A DNA stretch of 57,713 nt, taken from positions 1 through 57,713 of the forward strand of contig JBHELB010000075.1 in assembly GCA_041859045.1 (NCBI GenBank). Direction: 5' to 3'. Positions within the stretch are counted from its first letter, which is position 1. Each line of letters begins with the position of its first letter. This document shows, piece after piece, positions 8,850 through 16,101 of this stretch. The notes under the pieces are model-generated. The model ran no database searches. It had not been told where the DNA came from and worked only from the letters and a program-made list of their open reading frames with translations. Position numbers and translations under genes: made by a program. Origin of the DNA: JBHELB01 sp041859045 (GTDB lineage Bacteria; Hydrogenedentota; Hydrogenedentia; Hydrogenedentales; SLHB01).

Positions 8850-9423
8850 GGTGGAAGAGGGAGAGGCCGAGGGGGCGGAGGAGAAGGTCGAGGCGGATGA
8901 TGGGGAGACCGAGAACGTTATAGAAGCAGCCGGTGTAGGCGGCAACAAGCAGGCTGCCTGGGCCGTCGACGGTATATGCGCCGGCGCGGTCGGTAGGGCG
9001 GACGGCCTCGACGAAGGCTGTGATTTCGTCGTCGCTGAGGGGGCGGAAGGTGACGGCGGTCACTTCCTCGCCTTCGGCGGCGAGTCCGGTCTCGGTGTCG
9101 ATAACCGCAAGCCCGGTGCGCACTTCGTGGCTTCGGCCCGCCAAACGGCGGATCATCGCGCGGGCCTCGTCAAGGTCGGCCGGTTTTCCCAGAACGTGCT
9201 CATCCACAAACACGAGGGTATCTGCGGCGATGACCACGGCGGGCCGATCGAGACGGGCCGCCACGTCGTCCCGTTTTGCGCGCGCGTTTGAGATCACCAT
9301 TTCGCCGGGCGTGCCGTTGAAGTGTTCTTCGGCACCGCTGACGAGCACGTCAAAGTGGAGGCCCAATGCCGAAAGCAGGGCTTTCCGGCGCGGCGACCCG
9401 GAGGCTAAGACAAGACGCTTCAC
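8818..9423 (-). CDS. maf: Maf-like nucleotide pyrophosphatase (house-cleaning)
   Basis: Maf proteins hydrolyse dTTP/UTP or modified nucleotides to the monophosphate and PPi. The 201-residue product opens with the family signature LASGSPRRKALLS. AADTLVFVDEHVLGKP, with the catalytic Asp, follows, and VDGPGSLLVAAYTGCFYNVLGLPI is near the C-terminus. The VTAVTFRPLSDDEI segment fits the dTTP/UTP (YhdE) subgroup. The start is GTG at 9423, overlapping the lolA stop as GTGA, so translation is likely coupled. It is the last gene of the five-gene leftward operon. Its stop lies inside the end of the convergent upstream gene (32-base 3' overlap). Confidence 0.95.
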   Translation of the reverse strand: MKRLVLASGSPRRKALLSALGLHFDVLVSGAEEHFNGTPGEMVISNARAKRDDVAARLDRPAVVIAADTLVFVDEHVLGKPADLDEARAMIRRLAGRSHEVRTGLAVIDTETGLAAEGEEVTAVTFRPLSDDEITAFVEAVRPTDRAGAYTVDGPGSLLVAAYTGCFYNVLGLPIIRLDLLLRPLGLSLFHLMNAERALFL

Positions 9424-10169
9424 TTCGCGCTTCCGACAGGCGGGGCAAGTTCCGTCTCAGGAAGCACAGGCAACTCATCTATAGGGGGGCCGGGCTCAAC
9501 GATTTCCGGTATCCGACGTCCACCTTTGCCTGCGGTACCGATTGCCTTGCCGTCTTGCACGATCGTGGTGCCCTCAGGCAGGAGGAGGCTGACGTCTTTG
9601 TCGCCTACACCCGCGTTGACCTCATATCCGCTCAGGGTTAGGGTTGTGGTGCCGTCTACCTCTCCAAGTTCCACACGAATCTGGGAGGGAAGACGCTTGG
9701 ATTCCGAGAAACTGACCTCGATCTTTTCGAAAAGGCTATCGGAATTACCATCTTTTGGCCGCAATTCGAGGGCGCGATTCTTCTCCGTTCCCGCGAGGGC
9801 GACCTTGAACGCTTTGGTCAGGCGGGCGGGGTCGGATTCAAATCCCGCGCACAACGCCTCGAGATCGGGATCGGCGTCGATGGCATAGCTCTGCACTTGT
9901 TCCATGCGTCCGTCGTACTCATAAACCCTGTTCGCGTCGATGAGGTAGCTCACTTTCTGTGAGTCATACTGAATGAGCAAACGACGTGGCGCGAGGTAGA
10001 GGACTTTTCCTTGGGCTTTCACGGAAAGACCCTGCGATTCGGTCTCTTGGGTGAAACGCGCGGAGAATGCCCGGACTTCGGCGCGCTGCGCTTTCAGTTC
10101 GGACAGGAAAGTATCGAGGGGCGTGACGTTCTGCGCGGAAACCAGAAACGCCATGACTGCGAACAACAT
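9420..10169 (-). CDS. lolA: LolA-like periplasmic outer-membrane lipoprotein carrier
   Basis: LolA carries lipoproteins across the periplasm from LolCDE to the outer membrane. The product is 249 residues with a signal peptide (MLFAVMAFLVSAQ). The beta-barrel core has recognisable blocks: FSARFTQE, GKVLYLAPRRLLIQYDS, SYLIDANRVYEYD and the C-terminal strand VSLLLPEGTTIV. ATG 10169 overlaps the divIVA stop (TAATG), and AAGGAGA lies 8-10 bases before it, so it beats an in-frame start at 10196. About 45 residues beyond the barrel form a Pro/Glu-rich tail (PEIVEPGPPIDELPVLPE). Presence of LolA supports a two-membrane envelope. No LolB or LolCDE is in the window. Confidence 0.85.
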   Translation of the reverse strand: MLFAVMAFLVSAQNVTPLDTFLSELKAQRAEVRAFSARFTQETESQGLSVKAQGKVLYLAPRRLLIQYDSQKVSYLIDANRVYEYDGRMEQVQSYAIDADPDLEALCAGFESDPARLTKAFKVALAGTEKNRALELRPKDGNSDSLFEKIEVSFSESKRLPSQIRVELGEVDGTTTLTLSGYEVNAGVGDKDVSLLLPEGTTIVQDGKAIGTAGKGGRRIPEIVEPGPPIDELPVLPETELAPPVGSAK

Positions 10170-10858
10170 TACCGGGGATCTCCTTCGTCTCCCCACATGC
10201 GGGGAATGGTCGGGTCGTCTTCGATGCCCGAGGCCTCGATGGGCGCATCCGATGCATCAAGGTGGTTAATACCTTCTTCGGGCACCGGAGTTTCCTCGTT
10301 GAGAGGACCATCCACGAGAGAGGGCTCCGCCGGGCCGACGTCGAAGAAGGTCACCGGGATACGGTTGAGCATTTCAGGGTAGGCCATGTCGAGCAGGCGG
10401 CGATGGGTCTCGATGACCGCGGCAAGGTCGCCGCGCAGTCGATCGCGCTGACGCTCAAGCGCTTGGACCTCCAACGAGACTTTCGCGGGAAGCTGGGAGG
10501 CTTCCTGTACGGCGCGCGCGCGCTGGAGTTCCGCTTCGCGCACGATCAAGTCCGCCTCGCGCCGGGCATTTTCGATCACTTCGTCCGCCAGACGCTGAGA
10601 GGAAGACAACGCGTTGCGCAGGGATTCCTCCGTTGTCCGGCTTTCCTCAAGCCGGGCGCGCAAGTCGCCTACCTCGCCGTTCAGACGCTCGATCTCGGCG
10701 TTCAACCCCTTGAACACAAGCACAAGTTGGTCCAGATAGTCGTCTACTTCGGCGATACGATAGCCGCCGACGAGGGACTTCCCGAACTGCCGCCCGTAGA
10801 TTTCCTCTGGGCTAAACGCTTCGGGCTTTTTCGGTTCTTCAATTGGCTCAATGGTCAT
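10169..10858 (-). CDS. divIVA: DivIVA domain protein
   Basis: DivIVA-family coiled-coil proteins bind curved or polar membrane and organise division or growth. The 229-residue product has the N-terminal DivIVA motif (SPEEIYGRQFGKSLVGGYRI, then EVDDYLDQLV, residues about 16-46). A long heptad-rich coiled coil (about 45-165) with many Glu/Arg/Leu and an acidic Pro-rich tail (about 185-229) follow. It lies 21 bases after proC and overlaps lolA by one base, inside the argA-proC-divIVA-lolA-maf operon. A next-door proC is a common arrangement for divIVA genes. The exact cellular role cannot be told from sequence. Confidence 0.9.
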   Translation of the reverse strand: MTIEPIEEPKKPEAFSPEEIYGRQFGKSLVGGYRIAEVDDYLDQLVLVFKGLNAEIERLNGEVGDLRARLEESRTTEESLRNALSSSQRLADEVIENARREADLIVREAELQRARAVQEASQLPAKVSLEVQALERQRDRLRGDLAAVIETHRRLLDMAYPEMLNRIPVTFFDVGPAEPSLVDGPLNEETPVPEEGINHLDASDAPIEASGIEDDPTIPRMWGDEGDPR

Positions 10859-10879
10859 TTCGAACGCCTTTGCCTCGCT

Positions 10880-11692
10880 CTACTGTCCGAGTTCCTGTGC
10901 ACGGTGTACCGCCGCATCGAGGCCCGCCGCAAGGGCTTCGCCCAGACCGCGCTCGGCGAACGTTCGCAACGCCGCCTCGGTGGTGCCGCCTTTTGAGGTC
11001 ACTTTCTGGCGGAGACTGGCGGCGGTCTCGCCGCTTTCAGTGAGCAAACGGCCCGCGCCGAGCAAGGTCTGCGCGGCAAGGCGAGTCGCTTGATCCGCCG
11101 AGAGGCCGTGTTTGACGGCGGCCTCGACCAAGCACTCGACTACGTAGAAGAAATACGCCGGACCGCTCCCGCTGAGCCCGGTCACGGCGTCAATCAGGTC
11201 TTCCGAGACGCGCTCTGCTTTGCCGACGGCCTCAAAGAGCACGCGGACGGTCGTTGCATCGTTGTCTTCACAGTTGGGGCTTAGGGCAAAGCCCGCCGCC
11301 CCCGCACGCACCATTGCCGGAGTATTGGGCATGACGCGGGCCACCCGCACCGATGCGCTAAGACGCGCCTGGATGTACGCGATTGAGATGCCCGCCGCAA
11401 TCGAAACGATGAGCACATCGGGCCGTAGGGATGACTTGATCGCTTCGAGCGCTTCGTTCATCTGCTGAGGCTTGACGGCAACAAGCAGGATGTCGCTGGC
11501 GGCGGCCAACGCCTGCGCAGAGTCCGCCCAACCAACGCCCAGGGCATCCGCCACGGCGCGCTTGTCCGGGTCTGCGTCGTACACCATCACCGCGCTCGGC
11601 CGCAGCGTGCGGGTTTCGACAAGACCGCCCGCAATCGCCTGCCCCATGTTTCCGTACCCCAGAAAGCCCAGGGTTGCTTTTCCCATCGGCAA
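10880..11692 (-). CDS. proC: Pyrroline-5-carboxylate reductase
   Basis: ProC reduces 1-pyrroline-5-carboxylate to proline with NAD(P)H, the last step of proline synthesis. The 270 residues match the family. The Rossmann motif GFLGYGNMGQAIAGGL is at residues 9-24, followed by VKPQQ and IVSIAAGI. RVMPNTPAMV comes next, and the C-terminal signature ALSGSGPAYFFYV-type block appears as VTGLSGSGPAYFFY. The very C-terminus carries VTSKGGTTEAALRTF. Start could be Met1 or Met3; both are close. The upstream GNAT gene ends 4 bases before it, so they are cotranscribed. Confidence 0.97.
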   Translation of the reverse strand: MPMGKATLGFLGYGNMGQAIAGGLVETRTLRPSAVMVYDADPDKRAVADALGVGWADSAQALAAASDILLVAVKPQQMNEALEAIKSSLRPDVLIVSIAAGISIAYIQARLSASVRVARVMPNTPAMVRAGAAGFALSPNCEDNDATTVRVLFEAVGKAERVSEDLIDAVTGLSGSGPAYFFYVVECLVEAAVKHGLSADQATRLAAQTLLGAGRLLTESGETAASLRQKVTSKGGTTEAALRTFAERGLGEALAAGLDAAVHRAQELGQ

Positions 11693-11696
11693 GGTC

Positions 11697-12191
11697 TTAC
11701 TCCTTTTCTGCGTTCACAGGCGACAGATCATGGATCAGCGCCACCTCGTCGCAATCTGGGAACAAGTGACACCGCACGCAGTCTTTGAAGACCTTGTGCG
11801 GCAGTTCATGCATATCAATGCGGCCAAATCCGAAGCGATAGAAAAAGTCTGGGATACGCGTCAGCGCATAGACCCGGCTAATGCCCAGGGCGCGCGCTTC
11901 GTCGATACACGCTTCGAGGAGTTTCTGGCCAATTCCCTGACCGCGCAAATCCTCGCGCAGCACCAGCGAACGAATTTCGCCCAGGTCCGCCGCGTCAATA
12001 TGCAACGCGCAACAACCGCCCACGCCGTCTTCATCGCGATAGATGAAAAAATCACGCATGTGCTCCCACAATTCCGGCAACGAACGCGGGAGTAACGCCC
12101 CAGTGGACGAGGCGTTGTCGATAAGATTCTTCACCTCCGTCATTTCCGCCGCCAGCGGCTTGCGGATGCACTGCCCGGTGATCTTCGTCAT
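11697..12191 (-). CDS. argA: GNAT acetyltransferase, short N-acetylglutamate synthase type
   Basis: A 164-residue stand-alone GNAT domain. The acetyl-CoA loop is LRGQGIGQKLLEA and the C-terminal block reads LTRIPDFFYRFGF, ELPHKVFKDC, CHLFPDCDEVAL. That block is typical of short ArgA proteins that acetylate glutamate at the start of arginine synthesis without an amino-acid kinase domain. ATG 12191 is chosen over 12206 because GAGGAG lies 7 bases upstream. It is the first gene of the leftward operon, directly before proC, which fits glutamate-derived amino-acid synthesis. Substrate assignment is by family resemblance; another amino acid is possible. Confidence 0.82.
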   Translation of the reverse strand: MTKITGQCIRKPLAAEMTEVKNLIDNASSTGALLPRSLPELWEHMRDFFIYRDEDGVGGCCALHIDAADLGEIRSLVLREDLRGQGIGQKLLEACIDEARALGISRVYALTRIPDFFYRFGFGRIDMHELPHKVFKDCVRCHLFPDCDEVALIHDLSPVNAEKE

Positions 12192-12398
12192 GCTCGTGCT
12201 CCTCATGCGCCGGGGAAAAGCCGGACGCGGCTCTACCGTTGGCGTTTGCGCAAGTGTATCATACTCCCGCGGGCAGGGGAAAGATTGGGCGCGCAGGAAA
12301 ACAAATCTGGACTTCCCAGGCCATTGCAGGAACAGGACGCCCCGATAGGAAACTGGCAGGAGCCGGAGTGTGTTGAAAAGAGCATGTAAAGGGTAGCG

Positions 12399-13568
12399 AT
12401 GCTTTTCAAGCGGACTCTACGCGAAGCGATAGATGATTCCTGGGAGGCCATCGGAGGCTGGTCGTTTTTCTTCCGGTCGCTCGTCTTGGCATTTCGCACG
12501 GGAGGCAGAAATGATTTAGACAAAATAGAAACGTTTCTATGCTCCACAAAGGAAACCACACTATTTCAGTACCAGATCTTTGCAATTACCTCTGTTGGAG
12601 CACGAAATTCATCTGTTCTCTGCTGGCCAGAGGAAATCCTTGCCCTCGAGTGCTCGGTCATAACCAAAGTGGCGCGGCTCCGGAAATTTGCCGCACTAAT
12701 CGAAGATATGCGCGGAATTCCGGAAACGATTCCAGCCATTAAGCGACGTCTGAATCGTTACGAGGGCGAACGGCGGGCGCGTGTGTTGTTTGTACTGGGG
12801 CTTCTTCTTTTTCGGGCAGGAGAGCGCGGCGAAGCAATCGGGTGCTGGGAAGAGTGTGTCGAGGTTGCAGGCGAGAATCGAGAATTGGCTTCCGCAGCGA
12901 CGTTGGAGATGAAAGAAGCGTTCTCACGTCCGATCCCCGGGCCACTTCCACGAAGATACCCCGTCTATACCTTTCGAGCTGCATGGAGCGGTGTGGAGCG
13001 TTCCAGCCCTTCCCCGAAGGGCATCCCTCGCGCCGAAGCCTGGAGACGGTTGATGTCTGGCCTGTCCGAACTGTTTCGACCGTTTGTTTTCCTCTTTCGA
13101 GCCAAATGTTTTCGAATTCGGACTAGATGGCGAGTTGATCCAGACAAATTTGAGCGGTTCTTCCTCTCATCCAGGAAACCGGAATCTATCTGTCTGGTAC
13201 TGTTCGCGATGGCGTACGGGCGAGGGAAAGAACAGTTCCATGCCGAGCGTGTGGCAGAGGCGCTTGCTGTCGCATGTTCGGTTGCGCCGCACGTCGACAA
13301 TCTCTATCGAGTGGCAGATTTTGTCCCTGGTCTCAGTTATTCTTCAGAAATCATCGCAGCGTTGGAACGCCGAACGGCTGAATGTGACGGGATTCGGCGT
13401 GGGCGCGTTCTCTTTGTTCTTGGGCTGCTTCTGTTAGCGACAGGGGACATCAAGGCCGCCGTGGAGCGTTGGAAAGAATGTCTGGAGTTTGCCGGGAAGA
13501 CAAGGATCTTAGGGTTGCCGCCGCATGGCAGTTACGGCACTGGGCGTAGATCCATCTTTGTGAGGTAG
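12399..13568 (+). CDS. Unknown protein with internal tandem duplication; 3' end probably frameshifted
   Basis: Not recognised. The 389 residues are two copies of one helical unit, about 1-170 and 215-389. The best-matching segments are ERRARVLFVLGLLLFRAGER with GIRRGRVLFVLGLLLLATGD, and NDLDKIETFL with VDPDKFERFF. The hydrophobic VLFVLGLLL stretch followed by AIGCWEECVE or AVERWKECLE looks like a TPR-type helix pair. The second copy stops matching after AGK (about base 13497). In the -1 frame the next residues read DKDLRVAAAWQLRHWA and stop at 13549, matching the first copy (ENRELASAATLEM). One base therefore seems to be missing near 13491-13500. Start supported by AAAGGG before the ATG. Confidence 0.72.
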   Translation: MLFKRTLREAIDDSWEAIGGWSFFFRSLVLAFRTGGRNDLDKIETFLCSTKETTLFQYQIFAITSVGARNSSVLCWPEEILALECSVITKVARLRKFAALIEDMRGIPETIPAIKRRLNRYEGERRARVLFVLGLLLFRAGERGEAIGCWEECVEVAGENRELASAATLEMKEAFSRPIPGPLPRRYPVYTFRAAWSGVERSSPSPKGIPRAEAWRRLMSGLSELFRPFVFLFRAKCFRIRTRWRVDPDKFERFFLSSRKPESICLVLFAMAYGRGKEQFHAERVAEALAVACSVAPHVDNLYRVADFVPGLSYSSEIIAALERRTAECDGIRRGRVLFVLGLLLLATGDIKAAVERWKECLEFAGKTRILGLPPHGSYGTGRRSIFVR

Positions 13569-13577
13569 AGTGCGCCG

Positions 13578-15157
13578 CTAACGGTTGACGTAGCGGATGC
13601 TCCGCAAGTATCGAATGACAAATTTCAGGTCTATACGTCCGGTAAATAGCATATGCATCCCGTCAATCATGAGACGCGTCAGACTAGTAGTTCTCGCTAA
13701 GACCATGACAGGAAGCGGATGCCTAAAAAAACATTTGCGCCCAGCAATCCATCGCAGCAGAGATCGAGGGACAAAGGCTTTTGAGGTCATCATGTACAGC
13801 GCGGCCCAGGTCTGATCTGCCTTGGCACGCGGGAAATCAAAAGACACCGTAAACTGCCGCAGGCACTCGTCGTTTTCGCCTGATACGGCGGATTCCGTTA
13901 CAATCCCTTTCTCTAAGGCCATTCGCGTGAGAACGGTATTCGGGAAGTAGTGCAAGTGATATAGATTCAGAACCCACGGATGGGGCAGGCGTAGAAGGAG
14001 TTCTAGCGCCGCCTTCTTATCTTCCTCTGTTTCAAAAGGGTTATCCGTTATGATGTCATAGCGCGCCAGAATCCCTTGTTCATTGATTAATCGCGCAGCG
14101 GTGGCGATCTGTGCATCGCTACTGAATCGCTGAAACAGATCGTGACGAACACGTTCCGTTCCTGCCTGAATTCCGATATTGACCTCCGCAACGCCGGCCT
14201 TTTTCATGAGGGACAACTGCTCTTCAGATACAACACGCGGGTCTGTAGCGCATTCGAACGGCACAGCAATGCGAGTGCGGTACGGCTCTACAAACTCACG
14301 TAACCATTCCAAACGTTCGGCAAAAACTTCATCGGCGAAAAAGATGGCCGACATCTTCGGGAGACGTCGCTTGACATACTCTAGCTCGCGGATCACGTGG
14401 GCGACACTGCGCTGGCGCACAAAAGGAGAGGCGTCCTCAGAATAGAGTTTGTGAAGAAACGAATTCGTGCAGAAAGCGCATTTGTAGGGACACCCCCTCG
14501 ATGTAATGGTCTCATAGCGGGTGAACTCCCTCATCGGCTCACCTTCAGTGAGCTTTCCCCTCCTAATGACAAATTTGCCTGCATCTTCCAGATCTGGAAT
14601 AGGGAGACTATCAAGATCAGCGATGAGTGGGCGACAACGATTTCCCTTAGGTCCTGATGGGCTCTGATGCCAGAGGTTTGCCATACCAGAGGGGTCACTT
14701 CCGTTGGCAAGTGTATTGATCAGCTCAACAAAGGCCTCTTCTCCCTCACCCGCAATGGCATAGTCTGCGCCTTGCCGAAGACAGGCCTCCGGGGTTACCG
14801 TAGCCGCTGTCCCCCCCAAACCACAGGAATATTGAGCGCTGCTTTGAGATTGCGTGTTAGCTCGCCCGCATGTCGAAGATAGGGCGAACGAACAGATATG
14901 CCTACCAACTGTGTCTTTTTCTCGCGCAGCAGGTTAATAAGAAGATCGGTCTCGTGTGGGGTTGGAAGATCAAAGTGGTTGAGAGTGTGCTCCTTGAAAT
15001 ACACAAGATCTACATCGTGTCCGCACTCCCTAGCAAAGGTGAAAATGGCGTTTGTGCCCAGATTTTCGAGAGAGAACATAGATATCAACGCCACTCGAAA
15101 GTCGTGCGTGTAGGTACGGGGATGGCGACTGGAGAGGCTAGATACGCTGTCTGGCAT
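13578..15157 (-). pseudogene. B12-binding radical SAM protein, split by a one-base frameshift
   Basis: The first frame (15157 to 14795) holds the start of a cobalamin-binding domain and reads to LNIPVVWGG, then runs into a stop. The second frame (from about 14819) continues exactly as expected: GGTAATVTPEACLRQGADYAIAGEGE. It then carries the radical SAM cluster motif CPYKCAFC near 14470-14500 and a TIM-barrel core with ADEVFAERLEWL, VNIGIQAGTER and ITDNPFE. The break is in a run of seven G (plus-strand C at 14811-14817); eight would restore a 526-residue protein. Family members modify lipids, cofactors or natural products; the substrate is unknown. No obvious partner gene adjoins. Confidence 0.85.
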
Positions 15158-15397
15158 TACAGGACTCCACTCCTATCCCTAAGAAAAGCTGTTTCTGCAC
15201 CCTGATGGGCAAACCAACCTGGAAAGATGACGCCAAACCAAGTATTGCGTTTGGGCAATCCCGCGAGCAACATATCGCGCTCGGCAATACTCCGAAGTGA
15301 CTCAACTGTAGTCAATAGGCGATTGTCGAGTCAAACCCCGCTGGGGGAAGTGCGGTATTGGGATTGAATTCTGTACAATGGCGCATAGGGGAAACCA

Positions 15398-16048
15398 ATG
15401 GAGAAGCGACACTTTTTGTCAGTCATGGGGTATAGCGTTGGGGCGGCGGCGGTCGTTCTTCCGCTTTACTGGCCTGCTCTCATCGGCAAAGTGTATTCGC
15501 TTGTGCCGTATGATATGGAGGAGAACGACTCCGAGCGGTTTACGTCGGGGCTTTTTCTTTATATCTCGGCCTTGTTTCTGGGGATGATTTTACTCCAGAC
15601 GCTCCTTGGTTCCGGACGAACGACAGACACGAGTCGGACTTCGCAGTCGAACCGAGTGAAACGTGTTTTGTCTCGGATGTTTCCCCTAGGTCGTTCTTCT
15701 CGGTTCATTTTGGCGGTCGTGGCGGTCTGCGGAGGCGCGATGTTCATTGACGCGAAGTACGGAGAGGGGTTCGCGTTTATGTTGTTTCTTTTTGAGGTTT
15801 TTCCATTGGCTTTCGCTCTCTTTGTCGCGAACAATCTCTGGGGAAGCGGGAGAGGGCGTATTCCGCTAAGTATCGGCGCACTACTGATACTTACTCTGAT
15901 CTTTCTCCAATTTTACGTTGGTTACCTACTGATTTTGCTTTTCTGGTGCGCGATGCCGTTGGCACTCTTGTCTATTCCAGCGATGGCGGGCGTTGCCCTA
16001 TTCTTCGAGATTCGAATCGAGCAACGTGGCGCCGAAGTCACGATATAA
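15398..16048 (+). CDS. Small multi-pass membrane protein of unknown function
   Basis: The 216-residue product has about six hydrophobic segments: residues 10-30, 50-67, 100-118, 124-145, 155-180 and 182-205. A polar loop around 68-98 is rich in Ser, Thr and Arg. No motif identifies a family. It is preceded by a 240-base gap, with a weak GGGGAAACCA region before the ATG, and is followed 53 bases later by the GH127-like gene. Base composition is somewhat lower in GC than its neighbours. It may be an orphan; a role cannot be assigned. Confidence 0.7.
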   Translation: MEKRHFLSVMGYSVGAAAVVLPLYWPALIGKVYSLVPYDMEENDSERFTSGLFLYISALFLGMILLQTLLGSGRTTDTSRTSQSNRVKRVLSRMFPLGRSSRFILAVVAVCGGAMFIDAKYGEGFAFMLFLFEVFPLAFALFVANNLWGSGRGRIPLSIGALLILTLIFLQFYVGYLLILLFWCAMPLALLSIPAMAGVALFFEIRIEQRGAEVTI

Positions 16049-16101
16049 GGATTTAGTCTTGCCTGGTATAGAGCAGGCAAAAGACATGGAGGGACCGCCA
16101 C

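Noticed and set aside
13578..14819. Radical SAM fragment as an independent gene starting at a TTG
   Set aside because: Its first residues are the middle of a cobalamin-binding domain whose start lies in the adjacent frame; the start is an artefact of the frameshift.
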